DNA of 64,000 bases from an uncultured Prevotellaceae bacterium (GTDB taxonomy: Bacteria > Bacteroidota > Bacteroidia > Bacteroidales > Bacteroidaceae). The DNA lies in NCBI GenBank assembly GCA_902784755.1, contig CACZVX010000004.1, forward strand, positions 39,006-103,005, read 5' to 3'. The position numbers were made by a program, and so were the translations under genes. Of the stretch, positions 1-7,602 are shown piece by piece (the stretch's first letter is position 1; each line of letters begins with the position of its first letter). The notes below the pieces were generated by a model, which was not told where the DNA came from, did no database searches, and saw nothing but the letters and a program-made list of their open reading frames with translations.

Positions 1-330
1 TGCCCCATCTTCCTCAAATCGCAAGCGGCTACAATTATTAATAACACCCTCAAAGTCACGGTTAAAGGTAACTTTATAGCGCTGTTTCTTGATTAGTGTG
101 CGCATAGAGTGGGAAATGTGTATCTCATTAGGGAAGATGACGAAGCGTTTCATCGGACAATACCAATGAGGCTCGTCATAGTCACGGAAACTATACCAGG
201 GGAAGATTCCGTAATTGTAAGCCAGCAGCAAACGGTCAACGCTCAAGTCACCACCTACTGCAAAAAGTCCGTCTTCTTCACCAAACCGAGGGTCAGGAAA
301 CCATAGATCATTGTCAAGTTGTACAATCAT
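1..330 (-). CDS. aat: Leucyl/phenylalanyl-tRNA-protein transferase, N-terminal part (partial)
   Basis: Reading the minus strand from the ATG at 330 gives 110 open codons running off the left edge. The start MIVQLDNDLWFPDP is followed by an FGEEDGLFAVGGDL segment and YNYGIFPWYS, the conserved N-terminal features of the L/F-transferase family. The enzyme moves Leu or Phe from charged tRNA onto N-terminal Arg or Lys of proteins, creating an N-degron for ClpS-ClpAP in the cytoplasm. It is divergent from clpS, whose product recognises such residues, so the pair makes functional sense. A -7 box TATCTTTG (346..339) leaves only 8 nt before the ATG. Only the C-terminal part is missing, because of the window edge. 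Confidence 0.93.
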   Translation of the reverse strand, partial: MIVQLDNDLWFPDPRFGEEDGLFAVGGDLSVDRLLLAYNYGIFPWYSFRDYDEPHWYCPMKRFVIFPNEIHISHSMRTLIKKQRYKVTFNRDFEGVINNCSRLRFEEDGA

Positions 331-338
331 AAGTTCTG

Positions 339-346
339 CAAAGATA
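339..346 (-). promoter_or_regulatory. -7 box of aat
   Basis: TATCTTTG on the minus strand matches the Bacteroidetes TAnnTTTG box. No clear TTTG lies about 20 nt upstream. The transcript would have a leader of only a few nucleotides. Confidence 0.5.
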
Positions 347-387
347 GCAAAAAACTTCAGAAAGAAGAAGTGGAAATTGAAAATTAT

Positions 388-403
388 GCTTACCTTTGTA
401 AGC
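388..403 (+). promoter_or_regulatory. clpS-clpA promoter -7 box inside a 6-bp dyad
   Basis: TACCTTTG (391-398) is a good -7 box 24 nt before the clpS ATG. It lies in a perfect dyad, GCTTAC-CTTT-GTAAGC, so the arms flank the box itself. The dyad could be an operator or a small hairpin at the start of the transcript. Confidence 0.5.
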
Positions 404-422
404 AAAACAATAATAGAAAGCA

Positions 423-725
423 ATGCCAAAAGAACAGTCGAGCATTAAAGAGAGGAGCCATACGGATTTGAGGGAACCCAAACGCTATAAGGTGACCATA
501 TTTAATGATGATTTCACTTCAATGGAATTTGTTGTGAAGATTCTGATGGAAGTCTTCTTTAAAAATAAGGTGGAAGCTGAAGCCTTGATGCTTCAGGTCC
601 ATCATTCTGACAAGGCTGTCGTGGGCATTTACAGTTATGATATTGCGGTGAGTAAGGTACAGAAGGCTACGCGGATGGCCCGTGAAGAGGGTTTCCCCTT
701 GCGTCTCACTTATGAACCTGAATAA
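423..725 (+). CDS. clpS: ClpS, N-degron adaptor of ClpA
   Basis: This 100-residue protein has the length and signatures of ClpS. The loop FNDDFTSMEFVV (about 27-38) corresponds to the N-end-residue binding pocket motif NDDxTxMEFV, and the VHHSDKAVVGIYSYDIA stretch supplies the conserved His-rich helix and core. ClpS hands proteins with bulky hydrophobic N termini to the ClpA hexamer. The ATG at 423 is chosen because the -7 box sits 24 nt upstream. clpA follows 18 nt downstream, so the two form one transcription unit, with aat facing them. Confidence 0.95.
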   Translation: MPKEQSSIKERSHTDLREPKRYKVTIFNDDFTSMEFVVKILMEVFFKNKVEAEALMLQVHHSDKAVVGIYSYDIAVSKVQKATRMAREEGFPLRLTYEPE

Positions 726-743
726 AAGAAAGATAATTCATTT

Positions 744-2966
744 ATGTCAAAAATACCGTATACAAAATTCGCTGACCAGGTACTTCAGGACACGATGAAT
801 AAGTGCTTGGATATGCGTCATCAGTTCGTTACGCCTGAGCATTTGCTTTATGGCTTGCTCGAACAAGACCGTTTTGCGGCTGCTATTGACTATTATGCCG
901 ACTTGATTTCTCTTGTTCCGGCACTCAATGACTATCTCGACAAAATGGAGAAGGTGCCTTCAGATATGCTTTATCAGCCCGAGACTTCCATTCAATTTTC
1001 TCAGCTTCTCGATGCTGCATATAAAAACGTGGCCTATTCAAGTGCAGAGAATTTAGATGTTCCTCATCTGACGAGGGCACTTCTTGGACTCGATGACTCT
1101 TGGGCTGCGTATATGTTGAAGAAAGAACTCGGTGAAAATGTGGACGAGTTTATGGGCGATCTCATTTCCAATTATGAAGACACGGATGAAGAAGCTAATG
1201 AAGACTCGGAAGAAGAGGAAAGCCACGACCGCCAACAATGGAAACGATTGGTGACTTGTCTTAATGATACAGTAGCTCAGCATCATCCGCTTATCGGACG
1301 TGAAAAGGAATTGGAGCGCACCATTCAAGTGCTTTGTCGCAAAGATAAGAACAATCCGCTTCACGTAGGTGAGCCTGGCGTGGGTAAGACTGCTTTAGTC
1401 TATGGTCTTACATCACGCATTGTTAAAGGTGATGTTCCTGATCGTTTGAAAGACTGTAAGGTTTTCCAGATGGACCTCGGTACAATGCTGGCAGGTACTC
1501 AGTTCCGTGGAGATTTCGAGAAACGTATCAAACAGGTGATGGAGGGTGTTCAGAAAGAAGGTAACGCCATTGTCTATATCGACGAGATTCATAATTTGGT
1601 GGGTGCAGGCCGTGGCAGCGATGGCTCGATGGATGCTTCCAATATGCTTAAACCTTACATGGAGGAAGGCAATATCAGATTCATCGGTTCTACTACTTAT
1701 GACGAATACAACCGCTATTTCTCCAAGTCCCGTGGCATTGTACGCCGTTTCCAGCAGATTGATATTTTGGAGCCTTCTATTGAAGAGACCATTCATATCA
1801 TTCAGGGAATACAGAAACAATATGAGAACTTCCATCACGTGAAATATAAGAAAGACGCTATCCGCTATGCGGTGGAGTCAAGTGCCAAGTATATTAATGA
1901 GAGATTCCTTCCTGACAAGGCCATTGACCTTATCGATGAAGCTGGCGCATTTCGTGAGATTCATCCCACCGACAAGAAGACACAATATGTGGATAAAGCG
2001 CTTATTAACGACATTCTACAACGCATTTGCAAGGTAGATGCAGTTGCTCTTAAGGAAGACAACAACCATGCACTCGAATCTCTCGAACAGCGCATCAAAG
2101 CCCGTATCTATGGACAAGACGAAGCTGTGCGCGAAGTAGTGGAAGCAGTTCAAATGTCGAAAGCTGGACTTCTCGATGAGAACAAACCGTTAGCCTCTCT
2201 TCTCTTTGTAGGACCTACGGGTGTTGGAAAAACCGAAGTGGCTCGAGTTTTAGCACAAGAGTTAGGAATCCAATTGGTACGCTTTGATATGAGCGAATAT
2301 ACAGAGAAGCATACTGTGGCTAAGCTCATCGGTTCTCCTGCAGGCTATGTCGGCTATGAGGACGGCGGACTACTCACCGATGCTATTCGCAAGACACCCA
2401 ATTGCGTGTTACTCCTCGATGAGATTGAGAAGGCTCATCAGGACATCTACAATATTCTCCTGCAGGTAATGGACTATGCATCACTTACCGACAACAAGGG
2501 CCGTAAGGCTGATTTCCGAAATGTGGTACTCATTATGACCAGTAATGCAGGTGCGCAATATGCAGGTCAGGCTGTAGGTTTTGAAGCAAATACCAGTCGT
2601 GGTGCTGCGATGCTCCGTCAGGTTAAGAAAACTTTTAAACCTGAGTTTATCAACCGTCTTTCTGGTACTGTTGTCTTCCACGATATGGACCTCAAGATGG
2701 CGGGGATGATACTTGATAAGAAACTCCGCGAGCTTCAGGAAAAACTCACTTTAAAGAATGTCACAATGCAGCTCTCCGCAGAAGCCAGAAAGCATCTGCT
2801 TAGTGAGGGATTCACTAAAGAGTATGGTGCCCGTGAGATGGACCGCGTAATTGCCTCACAACTGAAGCCCTTGCTGATGCGCGAAATACTCTTTGGCAAA
2901 CTAAAGAAGGGTGGGGAAACTCGTGTTGATATAGAAAATGGTAAACTGAAGATCAATGAGAAATAG
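744..2966 (+). CDS. clpA: ClpA, AAA+ unfoldase subunit of the Clp protease
   Basis: The 740-residue protein has a Clp N domain (about 1-140), a very acidic linker (about 144-160), and two AAA+ modules. Walker A1 GEPGVGKT is at 209-216 and Walker B1 IVYIDE near 276; Walker A2 GPTGVGKT is at 490-497 with LLLDE near 556. The expected ClpP-docking loop reads VGF (611-613), the tripeptide better known from ClpC than the IGL of enterobacterial ClpA. Length, lack of a UvrB-type middle domain and the clpS neighbour make ClpA the better name. It unfolds substrates and feeds them to ClpP, which is not in this window. It overlaps the next gene by 11 nt. Confidence 0.95.
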   Translation: MSKIPYTKFADQVLQDTMNKCLDMRHQFVTPEHLLYGLLEQDRFAAAIDYYADLISLVPALNDYLDKMEKVPSDMLYQPETSIQFSQLLDAAYKNVAYSSAENLDVPHLTRALLGLDDSWAAYMLKKELGENVDEFMGDLISNYEDTDEEANEDSEEEESHDRQQWKRLVTCLNDTVAQHHPLIGREKELERTIQVLCRKDKNNPLHVGEPGVGKTALVYGLTSRIVKGDVPDRLKDCKVFQMDLGTMLAGTQFRGDFEKRIKQVMEGVQKEGNAIVYIDEIHNLVGAGRGSDGSMDASNMLKPYMEEGNIRFIGSTTYDEYNRYFSKSRGIVRRFQQIDILEPSIEETIHIIQGIQKQYENFHHVKYKKDAIRYAVESSAKYINERFLPDKAIDLIDEAGAFREIHPTDKKTQYVDKALINDILQRICKVDAVALKEDNNHALESLEQRIKARIYGQDEAVREVVEAVQMSKAGLLDENKPLASLLFVGPTGVGKTEVARVLAQELGIQLVRFDMSEYTEKHTVAKLIGSPAGYVGYEDGGLLTDAIRKTPNCVLLLDEIEKAHQDIYNILLQVMDYASLTDNKGRKADFRNVVLIMTSNAGAQYAGQAVGFEANTSRGAAMLRQVKKTFKPEFINRLSGTVVFHDMDLKMAGMILDKKLRELQEKLTLKNVTMQLSAEARKHLLSEGFTKEYGAREMDRVIASQLKPLLMREILFGKLKKGGETRVDIENGKLKINEK

Positions 2967-3855
2967 TAATCCGTTTAACCGCCAAGGTGACTATGAGACC
3001 TTTATAGTTGAAAAGGAACAGCCTTTACTGGAGTATCTGTTGGAACATGTAAAGACCTTGAGTCGCTCTAAAATCAAGCAGACCCTCCAAGGCCGTGGCA
3101 TTATTGTTAACGGTAAACAAATCACGCAATTTGATTACCCGTTAAAGCCTGGCATGAAAGTGGCCGTTAGTCGTTCGAAGAAGAACAACGAAGGTTTACG
3201 GAGTCGTTACGTGCGTATTGTATATGAAGACCGTTGGCTTGTGGTCGTTGAGAAACAAGTAGGTATTCTCTCCATGGCTGCTGGTCATTCGTCATTGAAT
3301 GTAAAGTCCGTGCTTGATGATTATTTCCGCAAGACTCGCCAAAATTGCACAGCACATGTGGTTCATCGGTTGGATCGTGATACAAGTGGTCTGATGGTTT
3401 ATGCGAAGGATATGCAAACAGAACAAGCGATGGAACATGCCTGGCATGAGATTGTTTACGACCGTCGATATGTTGCCGTTGTTAGCGGACAGATGGAAGA
3501 GAATAGCGGAACCATTCAAAGTTACTTGAAGGACAACAAGGCTTACATCACCTATTCATCGCCTGTTGACAATGGTGGCAAACTTGCTGTCACCCATTAT
3601 TTCACCCTTGACCGTTCTAAGGAGTTCTCATTAGTGGAATACAAATTGGAAACAGGACGCAAGAATCAGATTCGCGTTCATTCTGCAGACCTTGGACATC
3701 CCGTTTGTGGGGATTCGAAATATGGTAATGGAGATGACCCTATCGGGCGTCTTTGTCTTCATGCTTTTCTGCTTTGTTTTGAACATCCCGTAACGCATGA
3801 ACGCATGGAATTCGAGACTCCATTCCCCAAAGCTTTTACCGATTTATTTAAATAA
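2956..3855 (+). CDS. RluA/RluD-family 23S rRNA pseudouridine synthase
   Basis: The 299-residue protein has an S4 RNA-binding domain at the N terminus (LSRSKIKQTLQGRGIIVNGK, about 35-55) and a catalytic domain with HRLDRDTSGLMVYAKD, whose second Asp is the catalytic residue of the RluA family. ETGRKNQIRVHSADLGHPV is a further family motif. It isomerises uridine to pseudouridine, probably in 23S rRNA; the exact site cannot be told from sequence. The start overlaps the end of clpA by 11 nt, suggesting co-translation. Confidence 0.9.
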   Translation: MRNSNPFNRQGDYETFIVEKEQPLLEYLLEHVKTLSRSKIKQTLQGRGIIVNGKQITQFDYPLKPGMKVAVSRSKKNNEGLRSRYVRIVYEDRWLVVVEKQVGILSMAAGHSSLNVKSVLDDYFRKTRQNCTAHVVHRLDRDTSGLMVYAKDMQTEQAMEHAWHEIVYDRRYVAVVSGQMEENSGTIQSYLKDNKAYITYSSPVDNGGKLAVTHYFTLDRSKEFSLVEYKLETGRKNQIRVHSADLGHPVCGDSKYGNGDDPIGRLCLHAFLLCFEHPVTHERMEFETPFPKAFTDLFK

Positions 3856-3882
3856 GAACAAATATAATAAGAAAAAAACGAT

Positions 3883-4038
3883 ATGCAAGACTATACTTAT
3901 TTCATCTTTGCCCTCGTGGTGATTGTGATAGCTTTTGTTCTACTGAAAAAAGTAGTCAGCTGCCTGCTGAAGTCAATCATTATGATTGTGCTCATAGCAG
4001 TTCTCGCGTACATATATTATATGTACTTCATGCAGTAG
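3883..4038 (+). CDS. Small membrane protein, 51 aa
   Basis: ATG at 3883 opens 51 codons ending TAG at 4038. After a short polar start (MQDYTY) almost the whole peptide is hydrophobic: FIFALVVIVIAFVLL, a KKVVSC break, then IIMIVLIAVLAYIYY, giving two likely transmembrane helices. It starts 27 nt after the pseudouridine synthase stop, so it may be the last gene of the clp transcript. Its 3' end overlaps the tail of the opposing HD gene by 11 nt. Function unknown; I recognise no family. Confidence 0.6.
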   Translation: MQDYTYFIFALVVIVIAFVLLKKVVSCLLKSIIMIVLIAVLAYIYYMYFMQ

Positions 4039-4663
4039 TCTCTTCCTTAAAAAGACTGTCAAAAATCTTGCGGAGTTCTACTGGCTGCGCAATCAAACGG
4101 CGTATTTCATTGAGTTTTTCTTCATTGGGTGATCCTTGCATCCAAAGACGAATGTACCCGTGTACGGAATATTTTTCGTCCATGTGAGCCATGAAACGCC
4201 GCCATTGTTCCTCCTTTGATTTCTCCGGATAATGGGAAAGACCGAACTGAATGGTCCGGCGGAAAACAGTAGTGGGATCCAGGTCACGGTCGGCCTCTGC
4301 AACTATTTTTCCGTAAATGCTTCGGGGAGAATGACTGGCTGATGCACGATGATCTTCAACAGCTTCTTTCATGATTTTCAACTGCTCTGGAGAAAACCAT
4401 TTCTTCAGACGAGCATCGGCCATGAGTATCTTTCCGCTCGTGAGATGATGAATGGCACGTGGTCCTTCCAACCCCAAATCATGATAGGCGGCAATGGCAT
4501 AAACCATGTTCAAATCGGCACCTACACGCCTTGCAATTTCCAGCGAACGACGGATGACTCCATTAGCATGAGCGAGGTTATGGGCTTTATCGAACTCAAC
4601 ATAGCGAGGCAGAATTTTCTGCTCGATGAATTCCATGAGGTCAAGGCTAACGTTATTTTCCAT
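4028..4663 (-). CDS. HD-domain phosphohydrolase
   Basis: The 211-residue protein carries the HD metal-site pattern: His in LAHANGV, the HD pair in AAYHDLGL, EDHR and the final Asp in AEADRDLD. HD proteins of this size hydrolyse phosphate esters, often of nucleotides; the substrate is unknown. An ATG further upstream (4684) is in frame, but it overlaps the -7 box TATATTTG (4689..4682), so MENNVSLDL at 4663 is taken as the start. It diverges from menA through overlapping promoters. Confidence 0.8.
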   Translation of the reverse strand: MENNVSLDLMEFIEQKILPRYVEFDKAHNLAHANGVIRRSLEIARRVGADLNMVYAIAAYHDLGLEGPRAIHHLTSGKILMADARLKKWFSPEQLKIMKEAVEDHRASASHSPRSIYGKIVAEADRDLDPTTVFRRTIQFGLSHYPEKSKEEQWRRFMAHMDEKYSVHGYIRLWMQGSPNEEKLNEIRRLIAQPVELRKIFDSLFKEETTA

Positions 4664-4677
4664 TAATTGCTCTTTTT

Positions 4678-4709
4678 TTTGCAAATATACTGAGAAATGT
4701 TTAACTTTG
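4678..4709 (+). promoter_or_regulatory. menA promoter
   Basis: TTTG (4678-4681), 20 nt, then TAACTTTG (4702-4709): a full match to the Bacteroidetes -33/-7 pattern. It is interlocked with the promoter of the divergent HD gene. Confidence 0.75.
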
Positions 4710-4713
4710 CAAG
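4682..4713 (-). promoter_or_regulatory. HD phosphohydrolase promoter
   Basis: On the minus strand, CTTG (4713..4710), 20 nt, then TATATTTG (4689..4682). Transcription would begin near 4676, which supports the downstream start at 4663. Confidence 0.7.
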
Positions 4714-4740
4714 GTTTTTATTTGAAAATGAGAAATTAGG

Positions 4741-6264
4741 ATGAACGAAGATAAAGTAAGACTGAATTCGGGGAAGGCGTGGCTTTTGGCAGCCCGTCCC
4801 AAAACCTTGTCGGGTGCTGCCGTTCCGGTAATGATCGGCTTGGCATTGGCATGGGTTGACCGTTCTTCGGAACATCCGTTTCTTTGGATTCCTGCCGTTT
4901 TGTGCATTCTCTTTGCTTTTGTGATGCAGATTGATGCGAACTTCGTGAACGACTATTTCGATTTCATGAAGGGAACAGACGATGAAACCCGTCTTGGTCC
5001 CAAACGCGCATGTGCACAAGGCTGGGTGACGGCAAAGGCTATGCGCATGGCAATGGCAATCACCACTTTGATAGGTTGCGCCATAGGTCTCCCGCTTATC
5101 TGTTATGGAGGTTGGGAGATGATTGTCATCGGTTTGCTTTGCGTGCTTTTCTGTTTCCTTTATACAACTCATCTCAGCTATTTGGGGTTAGGCGATTTGC
5201 TGGTACTTGTTTTCTTTGGAATAGTGCCTGTATGTGTTACCTATTTTATTCAGATGCACACAGTTACAACAGAAGTCTTTGTCGCTTCTATTGCTTGTGG
5301 CTTTGTTATTGACACGCTGCTACTCATCAATAACTACCGTGACCGCGAAAATGACAAACGTGCAGGAAAGAAAACACTTGTTGTCAGGACAGGAGAGCGT
5401 GGGGGCGAACAGATGTATTTATGGGCAGGACTTTTTGCCTTCATTCTGGGCTTCGTCTTTATCTGGTATGGCCATCCTTTTGCTGCCGTTCTTCCAATAC
5501 TTTATGTTTCTCTGCATCTCATGACTTTTAAAAAGATGAAGAAAATCAATCATGGGCGTGAACTCAACAAGATTCTTGGTGAGACTGCCCGTAATATGTT
5601 TGTTTATGGCTTGATGGTCACTATCGGCCTTTTGCTTTCGCCGCTGAAAGCTCATGCCCAGCAGTCGGAAATGAGTCATGTGAAAGTGACGATGAATGAC
5701 GGAACGGTGAAAGACGGGTTTGTTACCCGTTATTGGAGTGATGGCGGTGGCTTTAAGGTGATGAACCGCAAATTCCGTATGATGGAAAATGGTAAAGAAA
5801 AGGAATACACCGCGGATGAAGTGAAAGCCATCGACTTTGTGATGAAGAATCCGGAAAGCACACTAAATGAGAATGTGATTACTGCCGATGTGGCCAATCC
5901 TTCCACTTTCTATCCCAACAAATTGAAACGACAGTTTGTGCATTTGGAAGGAACTACTGATGCAGGAACCATTTATTGGTGGAATGGTGTGGACAGTCAG
6001 AAGATGCAGTTAGGTTCTTTAACGGTAAGTACTATCTTCGGTGTAAAGCTGGCAGGTGAGGATGTGGTCATTCCTTTCATGACGGGCAATGTGATTTCCC
6101 TGAATGCCATGCGCATCCGTTATAAGAAGACTGAATATAAAGGACTTGTGGAGTATCTCGATAAGCGTGTATTGAAAGGTGGCCAGAAGATGTGGGACAA
6201 GATTCAGCGTGATCCGCTGATGTTCCTCGATTTAATAGCAGAATACAATAGAAACAAACAATAG
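4741..6264 (+). CDS. menA: MenA-type prenyltransferase with an extra C-terminal extracytoplasmic domain
   Basis: Residues 1 to about 300 are a UbiA-family 1,4-dihydroxy-2-naphthoate polyprenyltransferase: ARPKTLSGAAVPV near the N terminus, first Asp-rich motif NDYFDFMKGTD (70-80), second motif NNYRDREND (197-205), and multiple membrane helices. It makes demethylmenaquinone in the inner membrane. Instead of ending there, the frame continues for about 200 residues of soluble, beta-rich-looking sequence starting near MSHVKVTMNDGTVKDG. The junction LLLSPLKAHAQQ (298-308) looks like a signal-peptidase I site following the last helix. I do not recognise the added domain. The fusion is seen in the sequence; cleavage is inference. 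Confidence 0.88.
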   Translation: MNEDKVRLNSGKAWLLAARPKTLSGAAVPVMIGLALAWVDRSSEHPFLWIPAVLCILFAFVMQIDANFVNDYFDFMKGTDDETRLGPKRACAQGWVTAKAMRMAMAITTLIGCAIGLPLICYGGWEMIVIGLLCVLFCFLYTTHLSYLGLGDLLVLVFFGIVPVCVTYFIQMHTVTTEVFVASIACGFVIDTLLLINNYRDRENDKRAGKKTLVVRTGERGGEQMYLWAGLFAFILGFVFIWYGHPFAAVLPILYVSLHLMTFKKMKKINHGRELNKILGETARNMFVYGLMVTIGLLLSPLKAHAQQSEMSHVKVTMNDGTVKDGFVTRYWSDGGGFKVMNRKFRMMENGKEKEYTADEVKAIDFVMKNPESTLNENVITADVANPSTFYPNKLKRQFVHLEGTTDAGTIYWWNGVDSQKMQLGSLTVSTIFGVKLAGEDVVIPFMTGNVISLNAMRIRYKKTEYKGLVEYLDKRVLKGGQKMWDKIQRDPLMFLDLIAEYNRNKQ

Positions 6265-6278
6265 AAACAAAAACGAAA

Positions 6279-6737
6279 ATGAGAAGTATTGCATCAAAGT
6301 GGTTTGAAACGAAGGTAAAGTATGATAAAATGATGGAGGACGGCACGATGAAGCCCGTTCCTGAAACCTATGTGGTGGACGCCTTGAGCTTCACGGAAGC
6401 CGAAGAGCGCATCACGGAGGAAATGTCGAGCTACGTAAGTGGTGAGTTCGATGTGAAGGGAATTGCCGAAGCCTCCTACAAAGAGATATTCTTTAGTGAT
6501 CTGGACACAGCTGACAAATGGTATAAGGCTAAGCTTCAGTTCATTACGCTCGATGAGAAGACGGAAAAAGAGAAGCGTACGAATGTGTATTATCTTGTAC
6601 AAGCTGGCAATTTCATGCAAGCTGTAAAGAACATAGAAGAGGTCATGGGCACAACAATGATCGACTATGTGATTGCAAGTGTTGCCGAGACCGCCATCAT
6701 GGACGTCTTTGAACATACAACCAAGATTGAAGCGTAA
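6279..6737 (+). CDS. DUF4494-family protein
   Basis: This 152-residue protein begins MRSIASKWFETKVKYDKMMEDG and contains TYVVDALSFTEAEERI and NFMQAVKNIEEVM, features I associate with the Bacteroidetes family DUF4494. It has no signal peptide or membrane segment, so it is probably cytoplasmic. It lies 14 nt after menA and 34 nt before the yggS-like gene, in the same direction, so it is likely co-transcribed. Its function is not known. Confidence 0.75.
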   Translation: MRSIASKWFETKVKYDKMMEDGTMKPVPETYVVDALSFTEAEERITEEMSSYVSGEFDVKGIAEASYKEIFFSDLDTADKWYKAKLQFITLDEKTEKEKRTNVYYLVQAGNFMQAVKNIEEVMGTTMIDYVIASVAETAIMDVFEHTTKIEA

Positions 6738-6771
6738 CGCTCGGATCTTGTAACCAAATCCTGAATCACAC

Positions 6772-7443
6772 ATGTACGACGTAAAGGAAAATCTGCGAAA
6801 GGTGTTGGGCGATTTGCCTGCCGGGGTGAAATTAGTTGCCATCAGCAAATTCCATCCCAACGAATATATCATGGCTGCCTATGAGGAAGGACAGCGGGTA
6901 TTTGGTGAGAGCCATGAGCAGGAACTCCGTCAGAAAGTTGAATCCCTGCCCAAGGATATTGAGTGGCATTTTATAGGTCATTTGCAAACCAATAAGGTGA
7001 AATACATCGCACCTTATATACAGATGGTGGAAGCTGTTGATTCCTTGAAACTGCTGAAGGAAATCGATAAGCAGGCAGCGAAGAATAATAGAGTCATCAA
7101 GGTGTTGCTCGAACTCCATATCGCAGAGGAAGAAACCAAATACGGACTTACTTTTGAAGCCTGTCGTGAATTGCTTGACGGTGGTGAATGGCGTTCCTTA
7201 GAGCATGTGCAGATTTGTGGGCTGATGATGATGGCTTCGTATGTGGACGATGAGAATCAGATACGTTCGGAAATGAAGTCGGCTGCTGATTTCTTCGATG
7301 AAGTGAAGGAAAAGTATTTCAAGGATGATGATGCTTTCTGCGAGCGTTCCTGGGGTATGAGTCATGATTATCCCATTGCCGTGGAATGTCGTTCTACCAT
7401 GGTTCGTGTGGGAACCACCATTTTCGGACCTCGAGTATATTGA
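6772..7443 (+). CDS. YggS/PROSC-family PLP homeostasis protein
   Basis: The 223-residue protein is a single-domain alanine-racemase-fold protein. KLVAISKFHP (about 20-29) holds the PLP-binding lysine; FGESHEQELRQKVESLP and EWHFIGHLQTNKVKY match the YggS signature. Members bind pyridoxal phosphate and keep its pool balanced, without known catalytic turnover. Near the C terminus, LSMGMSxDY is recognisable as SWGMSHDYPIAVE. It is the last gene before a convergent intergenic region with 22-nt repeats. Confidence 0.9.
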   Translation: MYDVKENLRKVLGDLPAGVKLVAISKFHPNEYIMAAYEEGQRVFGESHEQELRQKVESLPKDIEWHFIGHLQTNKVKYIAPYIQMVEAVDSLKLLKEIDKQAAKNNRVIKVLLELHIAEEETKYGLTFEACRELLDGGEWRSLEHVQICGLMMMASYVDDENQIRSEMKSAADFFDEVKEKYFKDDDAFCERSWGMSHDYPIAVECRSTMVRVGTTIFGPRVY

Positions 7444-7507
7444 TAGAATAGGGCATTTTTCGTATTATCCAGAAAAATCTTTACACATTTTAAGCATGCG
7501 TTGTAAG

Positions 7508-7583
7508 AATGCCATTTAAGCGTTGCAAGAATGGCATTTAAGCAACGTAAGAATGCCATTTAGACGATGCTTAAATGGCATTT
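7508..7583. repeat. 22-nt-period degenerate repeat array (site A)
   Basis: The near-palindromic 10-mer AATGCCATTT or AATGGCATTT starts at 7508, 7530, 7552 and 7574, exactly 22 nt apart. The 12-nt spacers (AAGCGTTGCAAG, AAGCAACGTAAG, AGACGATGCTTA) are themselves related and partly dyad. It lies between the convergent 3' ends of yggS and hisB. Related arrays occur at 39932-40007 and 60443-60518. Confidence 0.9.
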
Positions 7584-7602
7584 AGACAAACCCGGTTTTG
7601 GC

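Noticed and set aside
4664-4684. Upstream start adding MQKKEQL to the HD protein
   Set aside because: The ATG overlaps the -7 box, so it would not be in the mRNA.
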